From Nocardia caishijiensis NBRC 108228 (GTDB lineage: Bacteria; Actinomycetota; Actinomycetes; Mycobacteriales; Mycobacteriaceae), in contig NZ_BDBE01000054.1 of assembly GCF_001612825.1 (NCBI RefSeq), forward strand, positions 1 through 64,000: a DNA stretch of 64,000 bases. Reading direction: 5' to 3'. Of this stretch, positions 44,503 to 52,313 are shown piece by piece. The notes beneath the pieces were generated by a model, which was not told the origin of the DNA, did no database searches, and worked only from the letters and a program-made list of their open reading frames with translations. Numbering within the stretch: the stretch's first letter is position 1; each line of letters starts with the position of its first letter. Position numbers and translations under genes: made by a program.

Positions 44503-45087
44503 TCAGAATCTGCCGTACCCCACGAGGTCGGGTGTTTCGCTCACCTTGATCGTGCGGACCCGGATGGTTCCCATCTCGTTGCCGCCGATGGTGGTGATCG
44601 AGTCGCCCTCGGCCTTCAGAACGATGTTGGTGTGCTGACCGAGCGGGCTGTCGGGACCGTAGAGCACCACGTCACCGGTGCGCGGCCGGTAGCCGACATC
44701 GGGCCGGGTGAACCGGCCGACGGTCTCGTAGTACTCCTGCAGCGTGTACACCCCGGGGATCCGCCAGGAACCGGAGTTCGGGTTGCTCAGCGGCCTGCCC
44801 GCTTCGCGCATGGTCCAGCTGACGAAGTCGGCGCACCACGCCTCCTTCACGCCCTCGGCGTACTTGGGGCCGTCGCCGGGCTTCTCGAATTCGCGACGCA
44901 GCACGTCGACCAGCGCGATCTGCTGTTCGTCGAGGCGCTCGCTGTCGAGTGCCGGGAACTGCTCACCCCAGTCGTGCTGCCACCACACCAGCCCGACGAC
45001 CAGCACGGCCGTGGCCGCGAGCACGCCGGAAATTCCCAGAGTCCATGCCGAGGCACGCCCGGTCCGCCTGGTTCGAAGCTGCGTCAT
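44503..45087 (-). CDS. Membrane-anchored CHAP-domain peptidoglycan hydrolase-like protein
   Basis: A 194-aa protein with an N-terminal anchor (residues 14-36) and an outside CHAP domain. The catalytic set can be read as Cys85 in AWCADFVSW, His152 in LGQHTNIVL and Asn170 in IGGNE, as in NlpC/P60-like amidases and endopeptidases. It likely trims peptidoglycan during growth or exchange of wall material. Downstream (44369-44399) an imperfect hairpin CCGTCCTGC / GCAGGACGG may end transcription. It is divergent from the MmyB-type regulator across a 345-nt gap. Confidence 0.85.
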   Translation of the reverse strand: MTQLRTRRTGRASAWTLGISGVLAATAVLVVGLVWWQHDWGEQFPALDSERLDEQQIALVDVLRREFEKPGDGPKYAEGVKEAWCADFVSWTMREAGRPLSNPNSGSWRIPGVYTLQEYYETVGRFTRPDVGYRPRTGDVVLYGPDSPLGQHTNIVLKAEGDSITTIGGNEMGTIRVRTIKVSETPDLVGYGRF

Positions 45088-45390
45088 CGCCCCCCACTTT
45101 CTTCGGTCTCTGCTTCATTAGACGAATCGGGAGTGGCGGTGGTTCCCGCTGTGCGCGAGAATCTCGCGGTGTGGTTCCGGAGCGGACAGGAACCGTGATC
45201 ACCGGGTGGACCCCTGCGCCACCCGGGTACCTACGGTCGGGACCCGACGATGCTCTCGGCGCGCGCGGCAACCGCGCGTGCCGTCCCCTCCGGCGGCCGT
45301 TCCGCTCCGGAACTACTAATTGGTAGCCCGACGCTGCCCCGCCTGGCTGTACGAATTTTCGCGAACACCGTACGGTCGGTCAAGCTAGAC

Positions 45391-45410
45391 GACTGTCCCA
45401 GTTTGTCCCA
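45391..45410 (+). promoter_or_regulatory. Direct-repeat operator candidate before the MmyB-like gene
   Basis: TGTCCCA occurs at 45394-45400 and 45404-45410, exactly one helical turn apart, 23 nt before the start codon. Together with ACTG at each end it gives a partly symmetric site. The palindrome ACCGTACGGT lies just upstream at 45367-45376. The remainder of the 345-nt gap shows CTACTAATTGGTAG near 45323 and nothing else I can name. Confidence 0.4.
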
Positions 45411-45432
45411 CTGTTCGAAAGAGGAAAGCGAC

Positions 45433-46194
45433 GTGGAAGACCCGCACCTGCCGATCGCCCGGTACCTGCGCGAACGTCGTGAATCGGCCGGACTGACCCG
45501 CGCCGCGCTCAGCGTCGCGGCGGGCATCTCCCCCGCCCTGATCCAGAAGATCGAACAGGGTTCGCGCACACCGACTCTGGAGGCGCTCACCGCACTGTTC
45601 GACGCCCTCGACGTACCCGCGCTGTTCCGCGATCACCTGGTGTCGTTGTCGCTGGCCGATCGTTACGGCAGCCCGGCCGCCGACCTCCCCGTCGACATCC
45701 CCACCGCCGATCTGGTGCTGCTCAACTCGATCTCGTATCCGGCGAGCCTGCAGATGTACACGACCTACGACGTGGTCGCCACGAATTCCGCTTGGACACG
45801 GTACTTTCCCGGCCTCGACACCAGCACCACCCTGCTCGAATGGATGCTGCTCGACCCACGCTCGCGCGAGGTGATGCTCGACTGGGACAAACAGGTCCAC
45901 CTGTGCGTCTACGGATTCCGGGTGATGAGCCCCGGCGTGGTACCCCAGGAAAGGATCGATCGCCTGTTCGCGGTGTGCTCGGTCGCCGATGAATGGGAAC
46001 GGTTCTGGACCACCGAACCGGACGTCCCCTCGCACCTCGACCGGCCCGTGCAGCGGATCCGACACCCCGACACCGGCGCCGCCGTGGCGATGACCATGCA
46101 GGTGCACGACTCGATCGTGCCCCGGCGCGAGTGGTCGCTTGTCACCTTCTGCCCACTTCTCGACGGCTCGGTCCGAGACACCGCAAACCGGTAG
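45433..46194 (+). CDS. XRE regulator with MmyB-like ligand domain
   Basis: A 253-aa transcription factor. Residues 8-65 are a lambda-repressor-type HTH (RESAGLTRAALSVAAGIS, LIQKIEQGSRTPTLE). Residues 95-250 match the MmyB-like ligand-binding region, PAS-like in shape: YDVVATNSAW, YFPGLDTSTTLLEWMLLDPRSR, VHLCVYGFRV and DSIVPRREWSLVTF. Members often bind fatty acyl compounds. GTG 45433 follows GAGGAAAG. It may control its own gene and the divergent CHAP gene. Confidence 0.85.
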   Translation: MEDPHLPIARYLRERRESAGLTRAALSVAAGISPALIQKIEQGSRTPTLEALTALFDALDVPALFRDHLVSLSLADRYGSPAADLPVDIPTADLVLLNSISYPASLQMYTTYDVVATNSAWTRYFPGLDTSTTLLEWMLLDPRSREVMLDWDKQVHLCVYGFRVMSPGVVPQERIDRLFAVCSVADEWERFWTTEPDVPSHLDRPVQRIRHPDTGAAVAMTMQVHDSIVPRREWSLVTFCPLLDGSVRDTANR

Positions 46195-46204
46195 CTGATT
46201 GGGT

Positions 46205-46210
46205 TAAGCT
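46205..46210 (+). promoter_or_regulatory. -10 element of the gene at 46217 (leaderless)
   Basis: TAAGCT followed by 6 nt and GTG 46217. Confidence 0.5.
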
Positions 46211-46216
46211 GCGGCC

Positions 46217-46540
46217 GTGGCCACGCAACGGACAGCGCGCCCAGGCTGGTTGGCCTGGGACAACTACTTCGTCGGCGTCGGCGGGCTCGTGCTCGGGCTG
46301 TGCTTCGGAACGTGCGCGGCGCTGATCGCCGGTCCCGGCCGCAACCTCGCCGCGATCATCCTCGTCGTCCTCGCCGCGCTCTGTGTGCTGCCCGCGTTGT
46401 TACGCGCGCTCGCCGAACTCAGCGTGTGGGTGCGGCTCGCGGTGCTGGCGGTCGGGTTCGCCCTGCTGCTGCCCGCGATCCTGGTGAGCCCCGATGTCCG
46501 CGACTGGGCCGCCGAGCGCTGGGAACGAGCCTGGAAGTAG
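46217..46540 (+). CDS. Small three-helix membrane protein
   Basis: A 107-aa membrane protein of unknown function with three predicted helices (residues 18-39, 44-62 and 69-88) and a Trp-rich amphipathic C-terminus (DWAAERWERAWK). GTG 46217 is fixed by the TAAGCT box. It converges with the next gene, 3 nt apart. Confidence 0.7.
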   Translation: MATQRTARPGWLAWDNYFVGVGGLVLGLCFGTCAALIAGPGRNLAAIILVVLAALCVLPALLRALAELSVWVRLAVLAVGFALLLPAILVSPDVRDWAAERWERAWK

Positions 46541-46543
46541 TCG

Positions 46544-46849
46544 CTAGCGCAGGTTTCCCTGCGGCAGCGACAGCAGGAACCGCAGGGTGTTCTGCAGGAA
46601 CTGCGACGACTGCCAGGCGAAGTAGCCGCCCGCGGCACCCGTGTCCGACGACCCCGCCGCCGAACCCGTGGCCAGGTGGGCCGACCCGGTGGCCGACCCC
46701 GTCGCCAGATCCGCCGACCCGCTCGCCGAACCCGAGCCGGGTAGCGCGGCCGCCTGACCGGCCGAACCGAGCACTCCGATCGTCACCGCCGCCGCGACGA
46801 GCGCGACTCGAACGGCATACGGCTTGGACGTTTCACGACCGGACAACAT
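46544..46849 (-). CDS. Small secreted protein with Gly-Ser-Ala repeats
   Basis: A 101-aa exported protein. A signal peptide (AVRVALVAAAVTIGVLGSAGQAAA) ends near residue 35. The mature part opens with GSGSASGSADLATGS, ATGSAHLATGS and AAGSS, three related low-complexity repeats of 10 to 12 residues, and ends with a conserved-looking WQSSQFLQNTLRFLLSLPQG amphipathic helix. Function unknown. ATG 46849 is chosen because it directly precedes the signal peptide; the region upstream (46850-46915) reads as non-coding. Confidence 0.65.
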   Translation of the reverse strand: MLSGRETSKPYAVRVALVAAAVTIGVLGSAGQAAALPGSGSASGSADLATGSATGSAHLATGSAAGSSDTGAAGGYFAWQSSQFLQNTLRFLLSLPQGNLR

Positions 46850-47055
46850 CTGATGAATCCCACTCTCCGAAAACGACTGCGAAAGCCCAGTATTCACACC
46901 TGAGCACGACACCAAACCCGATTTGCCGGGATTCCCCGATCTCCCGTGCGAGTTCCATGCTCCGCCATGCGGGATGCGGCGGACAGACCACGGATATCGG
47001 GGCAGGTATTTGTGGGGATCTCCAAGGTCTACCGGCTTGCGGCCCGATACGACAA

Positions 47056-47086
47056 CCGCCGCACCGGCTGGATCCCGGTGCGGCGG
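47056..47086 (-). terminator. Terminator of the DoxX-repeat gene
   Basis: Perfect 12-bp stem CCGCCGCACCGG / CCGGTGCGGCGG with a 7-nt loop, followed on the minus strand by TTGTCGTAT, 15 nt after the stop codon. Confidence 0.65.
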
Positions 47087-47101
47087 TCGAGTTCAGTCGG
47101 G

Positions 47102-48265
47102 CTATCGGCGGGCCGAACGCTCACGGACGGCGGATGCCGTGGTGGACGTGGTCTTTTCGACGAGATCCGCGAGATCGGCCGCGGCGGCGGGGAGACGGCG
47201 CTTGCCGTTGGTCAGCTCCGAGCCGCGTTCGCGGGCCAGCTCGGCGGCGTACTTGCCGCGAAGCTTCGCTTCCTCGCCGCGTTCACGGGCGAGCTTGGCG
47301 GCGTACTTGCCGCGAATCTTGGCCTCCTCACCACGGTCTCGCGCGACCTCGGCCGCTCGCGCCCCACGATCACGGGCGACTTCGGCCGCCTCCGCACCGC
47401 GTTCCCGCGCGACTTCGGCCGCCTGCGAACCACGTTCGCGCGCGACCTCGGCCGCCTGCGTCCCACGGTCCTTGGCGATTTCCGCCCAGTGCGCGCCGCG
47501 TTCCTTGGCGACCTCGACCAGGTGCGAACCGCGTCCGCGCGCCTCGTCGGCCACCTCGGGTCCACGGTCGCGGGCCACCTCGGCGAGGTGGGCACCGCGT
47601 TCACGGGCGGCTTCGGCGATCTGCGGGCCACGCTCCCTGGCCAGTTCGGCCAGTTGCTCGCTGCGGGCGCGGGCCAGTTCCGCGAGCTGGGGGCCGCGTT
47701 CCTTGGCGACCTCGGCCAGTTGCGAACCGCGCGTCTTGGCGGCGTCGAGAACGACGACCCCTTCGTCGCGCACCTGCTCGGCCAGGCTCGGGCTGCGGTC
47801 GATCAGCTTGTGCGCGGCGCGGCGGCCGCGCCAGCCGAGCGACGGCTTGCCCTCGGTGTCGGCCGCCGCGATCAGCAGGCCGCCGAGCAGACCGAGGTCC
47901 TTGAGGAACCCCGCCCGCTTCACCGCCTTGCGATCGGGATCGGACTCCGACCAGAAGTCCTGTTCGGTGACAGTGCCGGGCACGACGGTGGCCGCGAGCA
48001 GGAACGCGGCGGGGCGGGGTGCGCGACCGCTCGCGAGCAGCAGACCGCCTGCCACCTGCACCATCGCATTGATCTGCACCATCTTGCCCGGGTCGTCGGG
48101 GACCTTGGCGGCCAGTGCGTCCGGCAGACTGTCGCGGCCCTTGTCGGCGAGGGCGGTGGCCGCCTCGGCACGTGGTTTCGGATTCATCAAACCGTTCACA
48201 CCGGTGGCGATGAACGTCGTCCCCAGCAGTGTGCGGGCTATGCGGCGGACAGGCCTGATCGGCAT
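47102..48265 (-). CDS. DoxX-family membrane protein with 11-residue repeat tail
   Basis: A 387-aa protein with two parts. Residues 1-140 resemble DoxX: RIARTLLGTTFIATGVNGL, NAMVQVAGGLLLASG and PAAFLLAATVVPGTVTEQDFW, four membrane helices. Residues 181-348 are twelve 11-residue repeats of the form xxAAEVARERG, then two 18-residue units (EEAKIRGKYAAKLARERG type). The tail is charged, helical and resembles LEA or apolipoprotein-type amphipathic repeats. It ends in an Ala/Ser/Arg-rich stretch. ATG 48265 has GAAGGGA upstream. A membrane-tethered helical rod is inferred; role unknown. Confidence 0.8.
   Translation of the reverse strand: MPIRPVRRIARTLLGTTFIATGVNGLMNPKPRAEAATALADKGRDSLPDALAAKVPDDPGKMVQINAMVQVAGGLLLASGRAPRPAAFLLAATVVPGTVTEQDFWSESDPDRKAVKRAGFLKDLGLLGGLLIAAADTEGKPSLGWRGRRAAHKLIDRSPSLAEQVRDEGVVVLDAAKTRGSQLAEVAKERGPQLAELARARSEQLAELARERGPQIAEAARERGAHLAEVARDRGPEVADEARGRGSHLVEVAKERGAHWAEIAKDRGTQAAEVARERGSQAAEVARERGAEAAEVARDRGARAAEVARDRGEEAKIRGKYAAKLARERGEEAKLRGKYAAELARERGSELTNGKRRLPAAAADLADLVEKTTSTTASAVRERSARR
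47222..47725 (-). repeat. 33-bp repeats encoding an 11-residue helical repeat
   Basis: Twelve consecutive 33-bp units followed by two 54-bp units, all in frame. The units in the middle (encoding TQAAEVARERG and SQAAEVARERG) are most alike, the outer ones diverged, as expected for expansion from the centre. Confidence 0.85.
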
Positions 48266-48367
48266 CGTCGGGTCCCTTCGTCTGGCTTGTCGGTTCCTCG
48301 CTTCCCGCCTTACCCTGTCCCCCTCGGCACAAACGGACAACAGACCGTTCACCCTGTTTCGCGTTGC

Positions 48368-48373
48368 TACGGT
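48368..48373 (+). promoter_or_regulatory. -10 element of the methyltransferase gene (leaderless)
   Basis: TACGGT followed by 6 nt and GTG 48380, with no ribosome binding site. Confidence 0.5.
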
Positions 48374-48379
48374 CACAGG

Positions 48380-48970
48380 GTGGTAGACGACACCGTCCGC
48401 GCGGCCTACAGCGACCTGCACGAGCTCTACATCGAGGTCTGCGGCTTTCCCGCCGCCGTCGATCCCGTCGACTCCGGCTTCGTTCTCCGTCATCTCACCG
48501 AGGGTCCCGTTCTCGATCTCGGCTGCGGGCCGGGACACTTCACCCACATACTCACCGAGGCGGGGATCGCGGCCAGAGGCCTGGACATGGTCCCCGAATT
48601 CATCGAGCACGCTCGCGCGACCTACCCCGGCATCGCGTTCGACATCGGGTCGCTCCGCGCGGTCGACGCACCGGACGGGTCCGTCGCCGGTCTGCTCTCC
48701 TGGTTCTCCCTCATCCACCTGCCACCGGACCAACTCCCCGCCGCCCTCACGGAATTCCGACGAATCCTTCGCCCCGGCGGACGGCTCGTCGTCGGCTTCT
48801 TCACCGACGAGACCGCCGTCGAACCGTTTCCGCACAGGGTGACCACCGCTTACCGATGGCCCGTCGACATGTTCGCCGATGCCCTCACATCCGTGGGCTT
48901 CACCGAACTCGACAGGCTCACCTTCGCTTCCGACACGTCTCGCCCCTACGGAGCCCTGGCTGTCACATAA
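48380..48970 (+). CDS. Class I SAM-dependent methyltransferase
   Basis: A 196-aa soluble methyltransferase of the Methyltransf_11/25 type. Motif I VLDLGCGPGHFTHIL is near residue 45, the acidic strand end is ARGLDMVPEF, motif II-like FDIGSLRAVDAPDGSVAGLL and motif III LRPGGRLVVGFFTDE follow. The substrate is unknown. GTG 48380 is supported by the TACGGT box. It is divergent from the DoxX-repeat gene with 114 nt between starts. Confidence 0.82.
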   Translation: MVDDTVRAAYSDLHELYIEVCGFPAAVDPVDSGFVLRHLTEGPVLDLGCGPGHFTHILTEAGIAARGLDMVPEFIEHARATYPGIAFDIGSLRAVDAPDGSVAGLLSWFSLIHLPPDQLPAALTEFRRILRPGGRLVVGFFTDETAVEPFPHRVTTAYRWPVDMFADALTSVGFTELDRLTFASDTSRPYGALAVT

Positions 48971-49133
48971 CACTCGGCGGACACTCACCAGCCGGCCACG
49001 TTCTCTGGCCAGTACACCTTGGTGGCGAACACGAACCCCCGTGTTCAGCGCGAACCACCCTCAGGTCCGTATCCCCGATCGCTCCCACGACGTTGGATCG
49101 ATGTACCCCCCGATCCCACCCGCAGGAGCCCCG

Positions 49134-49583
49134 ATGCCGATCACGAAACTCGCGACGACCACCCTGTTCATCGCCGCCCTGACCGCCCTCGCCCCCACAG
49201 CGCACGCCACCAACGGCGTCGACGGCAGCATCACCAGCCCGGCCCCCGGCACCGTCACCCTCAGCTGGCAGGTCTACATCCCCGCGGGCAGGACCGCCGC
49301 GTGCGGCATGTCGGTCGAGAACAGCGCGAACACCACCGGCACCTACCGCGAATTCGACTACACCGCCATCGGCGGCTCCCTCAACCACCAGGGCCGCTGG
49401 GTCAGCGACTCCTTCCAAGCCCCCGCCCCCGCGGGCAGCACCGCCTACGGCAACGTCAACTGCACCATCCTCGACCCGACCACCGGCCAAGCCACCGTCG
49501 GCTACTGGCAGGGCTCGACCCGGGTCGAACTCCCGGTGAAAACGATCGTCCCGACGGTTCCCCCGAGCGGTGGAGTCGGCTGA
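49134..49583 (+). CDS. Small secreted protein
   Basis: A 149-aa exported protein of unknown function. The signal peptide MPITKLATTTLFIAALTALA ends near residue 26 (AHA cleavage). The mature part is Thr/Ser/Gly-rich with a CGMSVEN segment and a VNCTILDP segment, two cysteines likely in a disulfide, and a beta-sandwich-like strand pattern. AGGAG at 49123 precedes ATG 49134. No neighbour hints at its role. Confidence 0.7.
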   Translation: MPITKLATTTLFIAALTALAPTAHATNGVDGSITSPAPGTVTLSWQVYIPAGRTAACGMSVENSANTTGTYREFDYTAIGGSLNHQGRWVSDSFQAPAPAGSTAYGNVNCTILDPTTGQATVGYWQGSTRVELPVKTIVPTVPPSGGVG

Positions 49584-49622
49584 CCAACCGGGCCAACTCC
49601 GTCCATCACCCGCCGCCCGGCA

Positions 49623-49820
49623 CTACGCCTCGAGTGCCGGAGTCGGCTCGTCCCGCGTCCACACAACCGCCTGAGCCACCACAACCCGCTCCCCGTCATG
49701 CGTCGCAGCGGGCCCACCGTGCAACTCGTAACCCAGATCCAGCGCCGCACTGACCCGCCGACAGAAACTCGAGTCGTCGGGCCCGGTCAGCAAGCGGTAG
49801 CGAGGTAAGCGTTCGTCCAC
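49623..49820 (-). CDS. DUF1737 protein
   Basis: A small soluble protein of 65 aa from GTG 49820 (69 aa from TTG 49832). The DUF1737 pattern is complete: YRLLTGPDDSSFCRRVSAAL, LGYELHGGPAATHDGERVVV and AQAVVW. The family is often encoded beside or fused to other small proteins and has no known activity. It starts just after the ychF stop codon, so it is probably the second gene of that transcript. Confidence 0.8.
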   Translation of the reverse strand: MDERLPRYRLLTGPDDSSFCRRVSAALDLGYELHGGPAATHDGERVVVAQAVVWTRDEPTPALEA

Positions 49821-49834
49821 AGGGCCTGTCAACG

Positions 49835-50914
49835 CTAGACGTTGAAGCGGAATTCCACGACGTCGCCGTCGGCCATGATGTAGTCCTTGCCTTCCATGCG
49901 GACCTTGCCCGCGGCTTTGGCGGCGGCCATGGAGCCCGCGTCGACCAGGTCGTCGAAGGCGACGATTTCGGCTTTGATGAAGCCGCGTTCGAAGTCGGTG
50001 TGGATGACGCCTGCGGCCTTGGGGGCGGTGTCGCCCTGGTGGATGGTCCAGGCTCGGGCTTCCTTGGGGCCTGCGGTGAGGTAGGTCTGCAGGCCGAGGG
50101 TGTGGAAACCGGCGCGGGCGAGGGCGTGCAGGCCGGGTTCGGTCTGGCCGATGGACTCGAGGAGCTCGAGGGCGGATTCGTCGTCGAGCTCGAGGAGTTC
50201 GGCTTCGACCTTGGCGTCGAGGAAGACGGCGTCGGCGGGGGCGACGGCGGCACGCAGTTCGGCCACCTTGGCCTCGTCGGTGAGGACGGATTCGTCGGCG
50301 TTGAAGACGTAGAGGAACGGCTTGACAGTGAGCAGCGACAGTTCACGCAGCAGGTCGGCGTCGATCTTCTTGCCCGCGGCGAACAGCGTGGTGCCCTCGT
50401 TGAGGAAACCCTCGGCCACCTTGGCGGCGTCGAGCAGCGGCTTGCGGTCCTTCTTGACGCGTGCTTCCTTCTCGAGGCGCGGGATGGCCTTCTCGAGGGT
50501 CTGCAGGTCGGCGAGGATGAGCTCGGTTTCGATGACCTCGATGTCGGCGGCGGCGTCGACCCGGCCGTCGACGTGGATCACGTCGTCGTCGGCGAACACC
50601 CGCACCACCTGGCAGATCGCGTCGGCCTCACGGATGTTGGCGAGGAACTTGTTGCCCAGGCCCGCGCCTTCGGAGGCGCCCTTCACGATGCCCGCGATGT
50701 CGACGAACGACACGACGGCGGGCACGATCCGCTCGGAGCCGAAGATCTTCGCGAGTTCGTCGAGCCGCTTGTCCGGCAGCGGGACCACGCCGACGTTGGG
50801 TTCGATGGTCGCGAAGGGGTAGTTCGCGGCCAGCACGTCGTTCTTGGTCAACGCGTTGAACAGGGTCGACTTTCCGACGTTGGGCAGGCCGACGATTCCG
50901 AGGGTGAGGCTCAC
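49835..50914 (-). CDS. ychF: Redox-regulated ATPase YchF
   Basis: Obg-like P-loop NTPase of 359 aa that binds ribosomes and hydrolyses ATP rather than GTP. G1 is GLPNVGKSTLFNAL near residue 8, the G3 region is VSFVDIAGIVKGASEGAGLGN, and the G4 position reads NADE in place of NKxD, the change that gives ATP preference. A coiled-coil domain and the C-terminal TGS domain (GPKEARAWTIHQGDTAPKAA) complete it. GTG 50914 stands 9 nt after TAGACT. Confidence 0.95.
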   Translation of the reverse strand: MSLTLGIVGLPNVGKSTLFNALTKNDVLAANYPFATIEPNVGVVPLPDKRLDELAKIFGSERIVPAVVSFVDIAGIVKGASEGAGLGNKFLANIREADAICQVVRVFADDDVIHVDGRVDAAADIEVIETELILADLQTLEKAIPRLEKEARVKKDRKPLLDAAKVAEGFLNEGTTLFAAGKKIDADLLRELSLLTVKPFLYVFNADESVLTDEAKVAELRAAVAPADAVFLDAKVEAELLELDDESALELLESIGQTEPGLHALARAGFHTLGLQTYLTAGPKEARAWTIHQGDTAPKAAGVIHTDFERGFIKAEIVAFDDLVDAGSMAAAKAAGKVRMEGKDYIMADGDVVEFRFNV

Positions 50915-50965
50915 AAGGACCAGAGTCTACGGGTCTGCCCTCACGCCGCGACCCCGCCCCGACAG

Positions 50966-51080
50966 ACCTTGTCTCGCACGGACCTGGGTAACTCGTCGGG
51001 ACGGGCTCACCTGCCCCATACGCTGCCGCCGGTAGCAATCTCCACGCACCTGAATCAGGCCGGAGTCGCGGGGAGGCGGA
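50966..51080 (+). repeat. Inverted repeat pair, copy A
   Basis: About 115 bases matching copy B (52157-52279) in reverse complement. Shared blocks include TGGGTAACTC, ACGGGCTCACCTG, and the long CCACGCACCTGAATCAGGCC. CCTGAATCAGG within it is a small dyad. Together the copies bracket the oxidoreductase gene at 51086-51997. Confidence 0.8.
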
Positions 51081-51085
51081 ACAGC

Positions 51086-51997
51086 TCAGGGGACCAGGAC
51101 GACCTTGCCCAGGTTGGCGCGCTGTTCGATGACGGCATGAGCGGCGGCCGCGTCGTCGAGGGGGAACTCGGCGTGCACGACGGGGTGCAGGAGTCCGGCC
51201 GCGTAGTGCTGCCACACCTCTTGGCGCAGGTCCTCGTAGCGGGCGGGGTCGCGCTGGGCGAGGCGGCCGATACGGAAACCGGTGAGGGTTTTGCCGCCCG
51301 CGAGCAGGTCCTCGGTGTCGAGGACGCCGCTGCTGCCGTAGGTGACGGCGCGACCACCCTCGGCCAGGCCGGTCAGGGCGGTGGCGAGGCCGCTGCCGCC
51401 GACGCCGTCGAGGGCGTAGTCGGCCTGCTTGCCGCAGTGCAGCTGGTCATAGACGAACACCTCGTCGGCGCCGAGTTCGCGGACGAAGTCGGCTTTGCCC
51501 TCGTCGGAGACCGCGGCGACCACCCAGCTCGCGCCGCGCACGCGGGCCAACTGGACCGCGAGGTGTCCGACACCGCCCGCGGCGGCGGTGACCAGCGCGG
51601 TCTCGCCCTCGCGCGGTGCGACGGTGTCGAGTGCGCCGAGGGCGACGAGCCCACTGCGCATCAGCGCGACGGCGTCGACGGCGGAGGCGCCGTCGGGGAT
51701 CGCGGAGGCCTGGTCGACCGAGAGCAGCACGAACTCGGCGTAGGCGTCGGCGGCGCACACGCCGACCACGCGGTAGCCCTCGCTGTACCCGTCGACACCG
51801 TCACCGACGGCGACGACCTCACCGGCCACTTCGGCCCGCGACGGCTGCGCCTCGCTGATGCGCCGGATCGCCGACAGGGTGACCCCGATCGCCTCGACCC
51901 GAACCAGCAGCTCACCGGCACCGGGCACCGGCACCTCGGCCGCGACGACCTCGAGCACCCCCGGACCACTGCTGCGCTCGTACTGAACCCGCCGCAT
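51086..51997 (-). CDS. Quinone oxidoreductase-like MDR protein
   Basis: A 303-aa zinc-free medium-chain dehydrogenase/reductase. The GroES-like half starts RRVQYERSSGPGVLEVVAAEVP, and the nucleotide-binding half has ALVTAAAGGVGHLAVQLARVRGA, matching the AxxGGVG signature of NADPH quinone reductases. The structural and catalytic zinc cysteines of alcohol dehydrogenases are missing. AGGAGG lies 5 nt before ATG 51997. The gene is enclosed by inverted repeats on both sides, with copy A beginning within 6 nt of its stop codon. Confidence 0.85.
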   Translation of the reverse strand: MRRVQYERSSGPGVLEVVAAEVPVPGAGELLVRVEAIGVTLSAIRRISEAQPSRAEVAGEVVAVGDGVDGYSEGYRVVGVCAADAYAEFVLLSVDQASAIPDGASAVDAVALMRSGLVALGALDTVAPREGETALVTAAAGGVGHLAVQLARVRGASWVVAAVSDEGKADFVRELGADEVFVYDQLHCGKQADYALDGVGGSGLATALTGLAEGGRAVTYGSSGVLDTEDLLAGGKTLTGFRIGRLAQRDPARYEDLRQEVWQHYAAGLLHPVVHAEFPLDDAAAAHAVIEQRANLGKVVLVP

Positions 51998-52156
51998 GAC
52001 ACCTCCTACAGATTTGGACGAAGGCGCAAGATTAACCGGCTGACCTCGCGTTTCCACACGCTCCGCACCCCCGAGTGCGATATCTCACCGCGCTGGCGAC
52101 GGCGCGGAGAGCACCTTCTCGGTTCGGTTACCCGGCGACGAGCACCACGACACTCC

Positions 52157-52279
52157 TCCGCCTCTCCGCGATTCTGGCCTGATTCAGGTGCGTGGGGATT
52201 GTCGTGGGCGGCCGGCGGTGGCGGATAGGGTCAGGTGAGCCCGTGCCCGGTGAGTTACCCATGTGCTTGCGGGACAGGG
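52157..52279 (-). repeat. Inverted repeat pair, copy B
   Basis: Reverse complement of copy A with scattered changes and a few small insertions; the block CCACGCACCTGAATCAGGCC is identical. It lies between the oxidoreductase start and the AraC-type gene, and ends 22 nt before that gene's -10 box. Confidence 0.8.
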
Positions 52280-52300
52280 TCGCAGCGCGGGTGGTCGGCG

Positions 52301-52306
52301 TAGCGT
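52301..52306 (+). promoter_or_regulatory. -10 element of the AraC-type gene (leaderless)
   Basis: TAGCGT followed by 7 nt and ATG 52314. Confidence 0.5.
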
Positions 52307-52313
52307 GGCGTTT

